A DNA stretch of 64,000 nt. It comes from Nitrosospira briensis (GTDB lineage Bacteria; Pseudomonadota; Gammaproteobacteria; Burkholderiales; Nitrosomonadaceae). The DNA lies in the NCBI RefSeq assembly GCF_900115125.1, contig NZ_FOVJ01000001.1:963852-1027851 (forward strand), written 5' to 3'. The position numbers and the translations under genes were made by a program. The notes under the pieces are model-generated. The model searched no databases. It saw only the letters and a list, made by a program, of their open reading frames with translations, and was not told the origin of the DNA. Positions 37,547 to 45,855 of the stretch are shown here, one piece after another; positions within the stretch are counted from its first letter, which is position 1, and each line of letters opens with the position of its first letter.

Positions 37547-40500
37547 TAGCCCTCCTTAGGGGCTGGGGCCGGGGCCCAGGCATGCGAGATCGGGTGTGGC
37601 TGCGCAAGGTCGGCTGTAATCTCCGCCACGCGGGGCGTAGCTGCCGGCACCGCGGCCTCAGGTTCCTCATGAGCAGTGGCTGGCTTGCGGTGTCCGCGCC
37701 GCGATTGGTGGGCGAGCGCCACCAGGATCAGCACCGTGGCGCCAATCACCAACAGAAAGACACCCAGATCAAACAGCAATACGGTGGAAAGATGCACCTC
37801 CCCGATCACAGGCAAGCGCGCATGCCAAGCCATGGCTGACAGAAATGGGCGCGATACCAGCCAGGCTGACAAGCCTGCTCCCGCCGCGCATAACAGCCCG
37901 GCGGAGATCCAGTATTGCGGGAAAATGCGGGTACGGGATTCCGCCCAGGCAGTGCCTCCCACAAGGTACTGCAGAATAACCGCCGTTGCCACGATCAGTC
38001 CGCCCACAAACCCGCCACCGGGTTCATTATGCCCACGCAGTAGAAAAAAAACCGCCACCATGCCGGAAATCGGCAGCAGCAACTGCACGAGCACACCGGG
38101 CAGCATCATCGGTCCCTCGGGCAGCAAGGCACGCGGATCTGGCGTCCACCCGGGGATTTGCGCGTCCTGCACCTGCTGCTGGACCGGTAGCCCCATGCTC
38201 TCGGGAGCCGGTCTGAATCGCCGCAGCAGCGCGAAGACGGTCAATGCCACGATGCCCAGTACCGTGATCTCGCCGAGCGTATCAAAGCCGCGAAAATCGA
38301 CAAGGATCACATTGACCACGTTGGAGCCGCCGGCCAGCGGCAGTGAATTTTCCAGGAAGAAGTTCGAAATGCCCTCCCCCGCCTGCCTGGTCAACACTGC
38401 ATAGCTCAACGCGGATAAGCTTGCCCCGGCAACAAGGGCCAGCGCCATGTCGCGGAGCCGCCGGGTTCGGGCGCGGAGACGCGTCTGGAGCGGAACGACT
38501 TTATCGTCAACGGATTTATAACGCGGCGGAAGCCAGCGCAACCCAAGCAGGAGCAGGACAAGCGTTACCACCTCCACAATAAGTTGCGTCAGCGCCAGGT
38601 CAGGTGAGGAAAACCAGGCAAAAGTCATGCAGGTGGCCAGCCCGGCGCCACCCGACAGGCTCAGCGCTGCCAGGCGATGATACTTGGCCTGCGTTGCTGC
38701 GCCTATTGCACAAGCCCCGCCGACCAGCCACATGAGCGCGAATGCGGGATGGACCGGCGCCACGGGCTGGTTGCCCGCCGGCAATCCCCCATTTGAGAAT
38801 GGTATCAACGCACTCGCAAATACCGCGCAAATCAGAAGCAGCAATTGCACTTGCAGGCGCTCGGTGGACAAACATCGCGTCAAGGTCCCGGCGAATGATT
38901 CAAGTTTTTTTAGCAGGAATTGAAAAATGCTTTGCCCATCGAAACGATTGATCAGCGGCACCACCGCCGTGCCCTGCTGGTATTTGCCCAGAGCCCGATA
39001 TAGCGCGACGCCGCCGGCCATTGCCAGCAGGCTCATGATGAGTGGCAGATTCAAGCCATGCCATACCGCCAGGCTATGAAATGGTATGCCCGGTCCCAGT
39101 ACGGATCGCGACGCTATATCCAGGTAAGGCTCAATGGTTGCGGGAAACATCCCCACCACCAGACAGGCTGTCACCAGCAGCCCACTGGGAAGCAGCATCC
39201 AGCGTGGCGGCTCATGCGGCTTTTTTGGCAGATCTTTGGCTGCCGGTCCAAAAAATACTTGCAGGATAAACCGTAGCGAATACGCAACGCTGAACGTACC
39301 CCAAATCACAGCCATCGTAGGCAAGCCAATACGCGTAATCACATTACCGCTTACAAATGTGGTTTCAGCGAAAAACATCTCCTTGGAGAGGAAGCCATTG
39401 AACAATGGCACGCCCGCCATCGATGCCGCCCCAACCACGGCAAGCGTGGCGGTAATAGGCATCGCCCGATACAGTCCGCTCAGCCGGGAGAGGTCACGCG
39501 TCCCGGTTTCGTGGTCGACCATGCCCGCAGCCATGAACAACGAAGCCTTGAATGTCGCATGGTTCATAATATGAAATATGGCTGCAATCAACGCAAGCGT
39601 ACTGTTGAGACCAAGCAGCAGCGTAATCAGGCCAAGGTGACTTATGGTCGAGTAAGCCAGCACGCCCTTCATGTCCTGTTGAAAAATCGCCGCATATGCG
39701 CCCAGCACCAGTGAGAAAAGACCTGCGCTGCCGATAATCCAGAACCAGGCTTCGGTGCCGGCGAGCACCGGCCATAACCGTACCAGCAGAAATACACCCG
39801 CTTTGACCATGGTCGCGGAATGCAGGTAGACAGATACGGGTGTTGGGGCCGCCATTGCATGCGGCAGCCAGAAATGAAACGGAAATTGAGCGCTTTTGGT
39901 CAGCGCGCCCAGCGCAATCAGGATCAGCGCCGGCAGATACCAGGAATGGGCACGGACAAGATTACCCGAAGCCAGCACGACGTCCAGATCGTAGCTGCCC
40001 ACAATGCGCCCCAGTATCAGCATTCCCGCCAGAAGACACAGTCCGCCCGTCGCAGTGACGGTCAGCGCCATGCGGGCGCCGCGACGCGCGTCGGAACGGT
40101 GATACCAATATGCTATCAACATGAACGATGTCAGGCTGGTCAATTCCCAGAACACAACCAGTTGAATCAGATTGCCCGATAGCACCACGCCGAGCATCGC
40201 GCCCATGAAAGCGAGAAAGAACGAGAAAAAACGCGGTACCGGATCCTGTGCCGCCATGTAGTATCGCGCGTACAGTATTACCAGCGCGCCCATCACGGTT
40301 ACCAGCATCGCAAAGAGCCATGCGAAGCCGTCCATGCGCAGCTTGAAATCCAGTCCCACCGCCGGCGCCCATTGAAATGTTGCCCGCACCACCTCCCCTT
40401 CGGCTATCTGGGGGTAGAACTGTATCCCGAGGGCAATACAGGCAACCGCGACGGTACCCGCGAGCCAGGCTGCCGCATTGCGGGCATGCGATGGGACAAA

Positions 40501-40554
40501 TGCGGCACAGAGGCTGCCTGCGAACGGCAGAATGACGAGCCAGGCTAATGACAT
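37546..40554 (-). CDS. mrpA: Fused Mrp antiporter subunit A/B
   Basis: A 1002-residue protein. The N-terminal half is NuoL-like with LVVFWELTSLTSFMLIAYW (key Glu) and KSAQFPFHFWLPHAMAAPTPVSVYLHSATMVKAG (channel Lys/His). It continues with the MbhD module (DLALTQLIVEVVTLVLLLLG), the MbhE module (VILVDFRGFDTLGEITVLGI), and a full MrpB domain (LPISGMVAVFFLLRGHNEPGGGFVGGLIVATAVI). MrpA and MrpB are therefore fused, as in many proteobacteria. The ATG at 40554 follows CAGGGC and starts a normal helix; a longer frame to 40611 is less likely. It begins the second cluster. Confidence 0.9.
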   Translation of the reverse strand: MSLAWLVILPFAGSLCAAFVPSHARNAAAWLAGTVAVACIALGIQFYPQIAEGEVVRATFQWAPAVGLDFKLRMDGFAWLFAMLVTVMGALVILYARYYMAAQDPVPRFFSFFLAFMGAMLGVVLSGNLIQLVVFWELTSLTSFMLIAYWYHRSDARRGARMALTVTATGGLCLLAGMLILGRIVGSYDLDVVLASGNLVRAHSWYLPALILIALGALTKSAQFPFHFWLPHAMAAPTPVSVYLHSATMVKAGVFLLVRLWPVLAGTEAWFWIIGSAGLFSLVLGAYAAIFQQDMKGVLAYSTISHLGLITLLLGLNSTLALIAAIFHIMNHATFKASLFMAAGMVDHETGTRDLSRLSGLYRAMPITATLAVVGAASMAGVPLFNGFLSKEMFFAETTFVSGNVITRIGLPTMAVIWGTFSVAYSLRFILQVFFGPAAKDLPKKPHEPPRWMLLPSGLLVTACLVVGMFPATIEPYLDIASRSVLGPGIPFHSLAVWHGLNLPLIMSLLAMAGGVALYRALGKYQQGTAVVPLINRFDGQSIFQFLLKKLESFAGTLTRCLSTERLQVQLLLLICAVFASALIPFSNGGLPAGNQPVAPVHPAFALMWLVGGACAIGAATQAKYHRLAALSLSGGAGLATCMTFAWFSSPDLALTQLIVEVVTLVLLLLGLRWLPPRYKSVDDKVVPLQTRLRARTRRLRDMALALVAGASLSALSYAVLTRQAGEGISNFFLENSLPLAGGSNVVNVILVDFRGFDTLGEITVLGIVALTVFALLRRFRPAPESMGLPVQQQVQDAQIPGWTPDPRALLPEGPMMLPGVLVQLLLPISGMVAVFFLLRGHNEPGGGFVGGLIVATAVILQYLVGGTAWAESRTRIFPQYWISAGLLCAAGAGLSAWLVSRPFLSAMAWHARLPVIGEVHLSTVLLFDLGVFLLVIGATVLILVALAHQSRRGHRKPATAHEEPEAAVPAATPRVAEITADLAQPHPISHAWAPAPAPKEG

Positions 40555-40784
40555 GATGCCCTGATATTGTTTACTCTGGAAAGCAGCGGCCGACCCCGCT
40601 TCATCCGCCACCCGGCAAAAAGGTCACGCACAAACGGATGCGTTCAAATACGGCTAAATGCGATGAGATGCAGTAAATCGCGGCAGAATACCGGGAAGGC
40701 AGGGAAAAATAGGGCACCGGCGATAAGTGAGGCTGATTCAGCGCATCATAGCGCGACCAGGGAGATCTGCGGAAAGATAACGCA

Positions 40785-41282
40785 TCAGATATCTAGCCGC
40801 TTCGCCTTCCAGTATGCGGACTTCCAGTAGCTTTCATCCAGTTCGGAGATGGTGACGCCCTGGCTCGTTGAGGCATGGAGAAACTTGCCGTCCTCCAGAT
40901 ATATGCCTACATGCCTGTCCTTTATGCCGGTCTTGAAAAAAAGCAGATCACCTGCCCGCAACTGATCTTTGTGTACACTCTCGCCCAACTGTGCCTGAAA
41001 CTCTGTCGATCGCGGCAACACGACGCCAAGTTTCGTTTTGAACGTCACGTGAACGAAACCGGAGCAATCAATACCGCTTCTGCTCAAGCCACCCATTTGA
41101 TACCTGGTATTTTTCCATTGATTGTACTGGGCATACAGAGTTTTTTTTACCATTGGCGTATTGCCGAGGTCTACTTGAGCCCCTGGCACATGCACGACCT
41201 TAGCGCCACCTCTTTCGGGTACGCTACTGCATCCTGCGAGCACTGTAATCATAACGATGCCCGCAACCAGGCTATTCTTCAC
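40785..41282 (-). CDS. NlpC/P60 family lipoprotein, cell-wall hydrolase
   Basis: A 165-residue lipoprotein read from a GTG at 41282, selected because GGGAGG lies six bases upstream and a lipobox follows (LVAGIVMITVLAGC, Cys18). The NlpC/P60 domain has catalytic Cys73 in GIDCSGFV, His124 in DRHVGIYL and His136 in FLHAST. Such enzymes cut D-Glu-meso-DAP or related peptide bonds in peptidoglycan. A longer frame reaching 41396 exists but is not expected to be translated. Size is similar to Spr/MepS-type proteins. Confidence 0.88.
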   Translation of the reverse strand: MKNSLVAGIVMITVLAGCSSVPERGGAKVVHVPGAQVDLGNTPMVKKTLYAQYNQWKNTRYQMGGLSRSGIDCSGFVHVTFKTKLGVVLPRSTEFQAQLGESVHKDQLRAGDLLFFKTGIKDRHVGIYLEDGKFLHASTSQGVTISELDESYWKSAYWKAKRLDI

Positions 41283-41742
41283 GAACGCCTCCCTTGGAAT
41301 AAATTGCTTTACTGATACATAACAAGCACTCAGGTTCTTCTTGAGACATGAATCAGAATGAACTGACGACCTTGCGCTGGCGATGAGTCCGGACACTCGT
41401 CTGTCATCGCGGTCCTACCCGGTCTTCCGAGCGCTACACGAATTTTAAGGGATCATGCGGAAGCTCAGCAATAAGCAGATGACGGTTATTTTAACATCTC
41501 CCGGCATTGACCCTGGTTTTCCGGTACCTGCCGGGATGAACCTTATACGAAAGTGAATGCCATGTCGACGCCGCTATCGACTCGGTAATATCCAGGGGAC
41601 AGGCACTAAAGCATGGGGAGACGCATAAGGAAGCGCCCACATTGAAAGCCACTTCTCGGTAGCGGCTAAAAGATGGAGCCGGGCAAGAATGCAATGGAAT
41701 AAAAAAGGAGCTTGAGGACTACCGTACGGTCAAAATCATGGC
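41283..41742. other. Intergenic stretch without a supported gene
   Basis: 460 bases between two minus-strand genes. The NlpC promoter should be here. A minus-strand ORF at 41491-41694 has no ribosome-binding site and unconvincing sequence. I see no repeats or hairpins of note. Confidence 0.5.
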
Positions 41743-42195
41743 TTATTTCGCCAAGGCCTCCAGACGATCATTCAGCCGTTTGATTTCCGCCTCGGCAAGA
41801 ATCTGTTTGGTTACATCATATTGCACGCCCAGATAATAGAGCACGCGCCCACTGGAATCGAACAATGGTGTAATCGACAGGCGGTTATAAAACAACTCCC
41901 CATTTTTTCGATAATTTCTAAGCGTAACCTCGGCGGCTTGCGTATTTTTTATCGCTTCGTGCAGCTGGATTCTCTCCACTTGATTCTGGTCCGCGCCCTG
42001 CAGGAAACGGCAATTTTTTCCGATGGTTTCTTCATTCGTATAGCCCGTCATCATGGTAAATGCGCTGTTGGCATAAACAAGCGGCATATCTTCCATGTCG
42101 GGATCGGCCAGCGTTACGCCATTGACGCAGGAATCCAGAATAGCGCACAGAATTCTGGGGATTAATCCGGAGTCCTTATGATCCACGAAAAGCAT
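41743..42195 (-). CDS. Short LOV-domain protein (blue-light photoreceptor)
   Basis: A 150-residue PAS protein with all diagnostic LOV residues. The motif GKNCRFLQG contains the photoactive Cys62 that forms the flavin adduct, with Asn61, Arg63 and Gln66. Further flavin contacts are Asn94 (LRNYRKNGELFYN), Asn104 and Gln125 (YLGVQYDVT). A short helical N-cap precedes it, and a C-terminal helix (KQILAEAEIKRLNDRLEALAK) probably forms a dimerising coiled coil. No output domain is present, so it is a 'short LOV' protein that would signal by protein-protein contact. The next gene upstream is an SRPBCC protein. Confidence 0.88.
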   Translation of the reverse strand: MLFVDHKDSGLIPRILCAILDSCVNGVTLADPDMEDMPLVYANSAFTMMTGYTNEETIGKNCRFLQGADQNQVERIQLHEAIKNTQAAEVTLRNYRKNGELFYNRLSITPLFDSSGRVLYYLGVQYDVTKQILAEAEIKRLNDRLEALAK

Positions 42196-42265
42196 TATTC
42201 TCTCCTATATTCCATTTAAGTTTAGTAAACCGATGCCAATAGAAAAATAAATTAAATGGACAGGA

Positions 42266-42754
42266 TCAGTTATGGTCAGGAGCCGCAACCTCTGCTTCAA
42301 CCAGTTTCTTGATATTTTTTACCGTTTTTTCGGTACCCTCCTGGACCGCAACCCGGATAAGCTTCTCGAAAGGCCTCATGAACATGTCGAGACTAAGCAG
42401 TTCGAAAGTAAAGGTAATACGGCTTGCAGATGCAGGGCTGGTTGCTTCAAAAATATAATCACAGCGATAGGGGTTGGATACCCCCTCGAAGCAAATGCGC
42501 TTGCTCGGTTGAAAAGCCATGACCTTGAATGTCGACTCCGAGCGTCTACCCTGATCAACGCGAACCTGCTTACAAACGGTTCCCACTTTCACCGGTCCTT
42601 CGGTAATCGGTTTCAATTCAACGACTTCCGGCGACCACCGGGGATAGTTTTTCAGGAAATTTGCGCCAACGAAATTGAATATGTCCTGCGGCGGGCGTTC
42701 GATTAATGCATTGGCCTTGCCGACTACAGGGGTATCGTTGAACATGCCGAACAT
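42266..42754 (-). CDS. SRPBCC-family protein
   Basis: A 162-residue START-like protein: KANALIERPPQDIFNFVGANFLKNYPRWSPEVVELKPI is the typical first strand plus helices, and the long final helix is PFEKLIRVAVQEGTEKTVKNIKKLVEAE. AGGAGA precedes the ATG by about six bases. Ligand unknown. It is followed by the short LOV gene 70 bases downstream on the same strand, so both may share a transcript. Confidence 0.82.
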   Translation of the reverse strand: MFGMFNDTPVVGKANALIERPPQDIFNFVGANFLKNYPRWSPEVVELKPITEGPVKVGTVCKQVRVDQGRRSESTFKVMAFQPSKRICFEGVSNPYRCDYIFEATSPASASRITFTFELLSLDMFMRPFEKLIRVAVQEGTEKTVKNIKKLVEAEVAAPDHN

Positions 42755-42947
42755 AAAATGTCTCCTGCTACGCGATAGCCTTTAAATTTTAACGAGCCAT
42801 TGGCTGAGCTATTATTTTTTATTCTTATTTATTACCAGATCTGAAAGCATCAGCCACGCGCCATTAACAGTATAGGTGGTAATGCAAACGTTCGTGCGCG
42901 ATCATAACAATTCCGCTTGTGAGCTTTCGATGAGGCTTTAGTCCACA

Positions 42948-43055
42948 TCAGGCCGGCTGCAAATCCGGATAATATTGCCGCTTGACCCGCTCAACGTAAT
43001 TTCTCAGGTAATCCCTGCTCAAGCCGTTAGCAAGAGCGCTTTGCAGCATGGCCAT
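42948..43055 (-). other. Short frame overlapping the gshA 3' end
   Basis: In another frame than gshA, a 35-codon reading frame from ATG 43055 ends at 42948 with protein-like sequence LANGLSRDYLRNYVERVKRQYYPD. The frame remains open upstream inside gshA. It may be a tiny gene, or a sign that the gshA tail has changed frame. No good ribosome-binding site. Confidence 0.25.
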
Positions 43056-44691
43056 TATTACCATACCCCGAGCCAGGAGAAACGTGCTCCGGCGAGTAAA
43101 TTTTGCTGGCCGCGCCGTCCTGAGAAAAATAATCGCTCAGGTATTTATCAAAAGGAATTTCGGTGGCGTTGTTCAATCGTTCCTGTTGCTCAAGCGATGC
43201 TTCAACCTGCAAATCAAAATCTTTCTTTATCGAAGCATCCAGTCCGGAATTCTGAAAGTAACTTTTGTATTCGCGGGATTTCTGCAATACCAGGTCGGTA
43301 ATCGACAGCCTCTGGTCCCTCATTTCCGCCAGCATTCTTGCGGAAGAAGTTAAATCGGGATAGCGAATGACTTCCATTTGTTTATGCAGCGCTCTCGTGT
43401 AACGTTTATCGCTATTGCCATTATCCAGCACCTCGCAGATCTCCTGCATTTGCTCGCAGAGCATCGATGCCCAGTCCCGCAGTAGAACTTTCCGTCCGTT
43501 ATTCAATAACTTCAATGCGGGATCTCGTCCCTTGTTGGCGACAGACAATGTATTGTGGTTAATCTCCTCATACTGCTTCACGCCATGAGCGGGACTTCGG
43601 GAGAACAGGCAGAGCAGACTGAAGGCTTCAAGAAACCGGGCGGTTTCAATGGAGATTCCCGCTGGCTCGAAGACGTCGATATCCAACGAACGTACTTCGA
43701 TATATTGAATACCCCTGCTTCTCAATGCCTGCAGCGGCCTCTCATTGGGCCTTGTCACCTGTTTGGGCCGCACTGACGTGTAATATTCGTTCTCGATTTG
43801 CAGGAAATTGGTATTTAGTTGACGGTACTGGTCGCCCACCTTGGTTCCCACTCTTTCATAATCCAGATAAGGAATCGATGTGGCTCTGCTCAGGTCACCT
43901 ATGTACTCGTCAAGATTATTGAAGGAGATATGAAACATCGCCTGAACGGGACTTGCATAGCCCAGCTCACTCATCCTCAAAGAGGTGGCAAAAGGCTTGT
44001 AATACGAGGTCTCGTCAAATTTTTCCAATGCAGCGGAATAGGCGGAGTTGCGGCTATCCATGAAGCTTTTGCTGACCGCCGGGGACGAACCAAACAAATA
44101 AGGAATAAGCCAGCCAAAACGCTGCAAATTCCTGATCATTCCCATATAGGCATGAGCCGTAAACGATTGCAGGTCGCCGTTATGCTTCATGACTTGCTGG
44201 TATTGCGGCCAGAAGGCTTCCGGAAGTGAGTAGTTGAAATGAATTCCGGCGATAATTTGCATGCAACGGCCGTAGCGGTAGCTGAGGCCCTGCCGGTATA
44301 GATGCTTCATCCTCCCCACGTTGGATGTGCCGTAGCGGGCGATGGAAATTTCCCCTAGGTCACCTATAGGCATGCTTGCTGCCAGCAGCAGTTCGTCATT
44401 GATATTTACACACACATATTTGTGCAGGTCCGTCAGAAAACCCAACATTTTGCTTTCGTCGGATAATGCCGGCGTAATCAACTCCAGCAGTGCCTCGGAA
44501 TAATCTGTCGTAATATGGGGATGAGTCAATGCAGCGCCCAGTTGAACCGGATGAGGCGACAGCGAGATCGATCCCCTCGGCGTGATACGAAGCCCTTCTT
44601 TTTCAATGCCTTTCAAGCCGTGGATCAATAGCGGCTGAAGGGATTTGTCTATGGGTCCTTCACGGCCGGCACAAGATGATTTGTCTGACAT
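43027..44691 (-). CDS. gshA: Glutamate-cysteine ligase
   Basis: A 554-residue enzyme of the gammaproteobacterial GshA type, catalysing the first step of glutathione synthesis. The N-terminal block HGLKGIEKEGLRITPRGSISLSPHP and the substrate loop ITTDYSEALLELITP are characteristic, as are YRYGRCMQIIAGIHFNYSLPE, and RGIQYIEVRSLDIDVFEPAGI. The usual C-terminal end is around IPFDKYLSDYF; the last 30 residues here are an unusual tail. Monocistronic; an overlapping short frame is noted separately. Confidence 0.92.
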   Translation of the reverse strand: MSDKSSCAGREGPIDKSLQPLLIHGLKGIEKEGLRITPRGSISLSPHPVQLGAALTHPHITTDYSEALLELITPALSDESKMLGFLTDLHKYVCVNINDELLLAASMPIGDLGEISIARYGTSNVGRMKHLYRQGLSYRYGRCMQIIAGIHFNYSLPEAFWPQYQQVMKHNGDLQSFTAHAYMGMIRNLQRFGWLIPYLFGSSPAVSKSFMDSRNSAYSAALEKFDETSYYKPFATSLRMSELGYASPVQAMFHISFNNLDEYIGDLSRATSIPYLDYERVGTKVGDQYRQLNTNFLQIENEYYTSVRPKQVTRPNERPLQALRSRGIQYIEVRSLDIDVFEPAGISIETARFLEAFSLLCLFSRSPAHGVKQYEEINHNTLSVANKGRDPALKLLNNGRKVLLRDWASMLCEQMQEICEVLDNGNSDKRYTRALHKQMEVIRYPDLTSSARMLAEMRDQRLSITDLVLQKSREYKSYFQNSGLDASIKKDFDLQVEASLEQQERLNNATEIPFDKYLSDYFSQDGAASKIYSPEHVSPGSGYGNNGHAAKRSC

Positions 44692-44811
44692 TTTTTACTC
44701 CAATAACGCCGGTAATATGCCAGCGCGTTAAGAAAAATACGGGCGCAATCCTGATTTTTTGAGTATCAAATGACTTTCAATAAGCAAGCGAACGCAGCTT
44801 ATCTTAATATA

Positions 44812-44842
44812 TTGCAAATTGCAAGTAACTATACTATAGTAT
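44812..44842 (+). promoter_or_regulatory. Promoter with overlapping palindrome for the HxlR gene
   Basis: TTGCAA (44812-44817) and TATAGT (44835-44840) are separated by exactly 17 bases. A perfect 12-bp palindrome ATACTATAGTAT (44831-44842) covers the -10 box. HxlR-family dimers bind such palindromes, so autoregulation by the downstream gene is likely. Confidence 0.6.
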
Positions 44843-44874
44843 TTACTCGACAATTTTTCCTGGTAAGCAAGCTT

Positions 44875-45291
44875 ATGAAAGACCCTGGGGTGGTGGAAGT
44901 AAATTCAGCTTTTGAACGGTCCTGCTGCCCGCTTACGAATGCGCTGGATATTTTTGGCGATAAATGGACGCTGCTGATCATTCGGGATCTGGTTCTAGGC
45001 AAGAGACGCTACCAGGAGTTTTTGTCCTCGCCGGAAAAAATCGCGTCCAATATACTCGCGCATCGGCTGAAGAAACTGGAAGCCGCGGGACTGATTACCA
45101 GACAGCCTTACCAACAGAGCCCTGTACGCTATGAGTGTTTCCTGACGGAGAAGGGAGAGAGCCTGTCGCCTGTACTGACGGCCATCATTTCCTGGAGTCG
45201 GAAGCATTATCCTGATACGCAGCCATTTCAGGTGATCGGACAACGCGAGGAAAGCAACAGCATGGAACGCGCAGGCGAGGCCGCGGGATAG
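44875..45291 (+). CDS. HxlR-family transcriptional regulator
   Basis: A 138-residue winged-helix regulator. The core reads ERSCCPLTNALDIFGDKWTLLIIRDLVLGKRRYQEFLSSPEKIASNILAHRLKKLEAAGLITR, the standard HxlR motif including the N-terminal Cys (Cys16/17) often used for sensing electrophiles or oxidants. The start at 44875 is chosen because the promoter lies just upstream; a longer ORF to 44770 would run through it. Convergent with a VOC gene, which could be a target. Confidence 0.88.
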   Translation: MKDPGVVEVNSAFERSCCPLTNALDIFGDKWTLLIIRDLVLGKRRYQEFLSSPEKIASNILAHRLKKLEAAGLITRQPYQQSPVRYECFLTEKGESLSPVLTAIISWSRKHYPDTQPFQVIGQREESNSMERAGEAAG

Positions 45292-45366
45292 CATAAAACG
45301 GACAAATCCGTCGCTGTAGACGCGGCAGTATTTGTTCTCCATAGAAAGCTCTTCCCGTCCTTCCGT

Positions 45367-45753
45367 TCATGCCTTCTCGGGCATTTTATAATCCACGGTC
45401 AGCATTTCCAGAAGATGCCCGCTGGGGTCGCGAAAATAGACGCCGCGCCCGCCATCGTTATGGTTGATGCTCATGTTTTCCGGAGTGAAAGGACCGCTGC
45501 CGTATTTGATATTCTCCGCTTTCAGGCGATCGAATATCTCGTCGAATTCCTGCTCCGATACTTTGAATGCATAGTGAAGCGATTCGAACTTTTCCTTGTT
45601 ATCGAAATCGAGGGAAAGCGTATCATTTACCTTCACAACTACAAAATGGGAAAAATCGCCGACATATTCAAAACCGAATATTCTCGAATAGAATCTTGCG
45701 GACCCCACCTTGTCGTGCGATGGCACGATAGTGTGATTAAGTGTGATGGCCAT
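45367..45753 (-). CDS. VOC-family (glyoxalase/dioxygenase-fold) protein
   Basis: A 128-residue protein with two beta-alpha-beta-beta-beta modules: LNHTIVPSHDKVGSARFYSRIFGFEYVGDF and HYAFKVSEQEFDEIFDRLKAENIKYGSGP...GRGVYFRDPSGHLLEMLTVDY. His7, His60, and Glu116 are plausible metal ligands. Family members detoxify electrophiles or cleave aromatic substrates; the substrate is unknown. It converges on hxlR, with 75 bases between the stops. Confidence 0.85.
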   Translation of the reverse strand: MAITLNHTIVPSHDKVGSARFYSRIFGFEYVGDFSHFVVVKVNDTLSLDFDNKEKFESLHYAFKVSEQEFDEIFDRLKAENIKYGSGPFTPENMSINHNDGGRGVYFRDPSGHLLEMLTVDYKMPEKA

Positions 45754-45855
45754 AATTTCTCCCCTGCAGAGCTTCGTTGTTGAAATCCGGCCAACCAGCG
45801 AAATCCTGCCGGAAAACCTTGTGAGACCAGTCTACAACCCTATCATGAGATCAAG

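Noticed and set aside
1245-44842. Similarity between the palindromes at 1245-1257 and 44831-44842
   Set aside because: Both are short AT-rich repeats built around TATAG; half-sites and centres differ, so a shared regulator is not supported.
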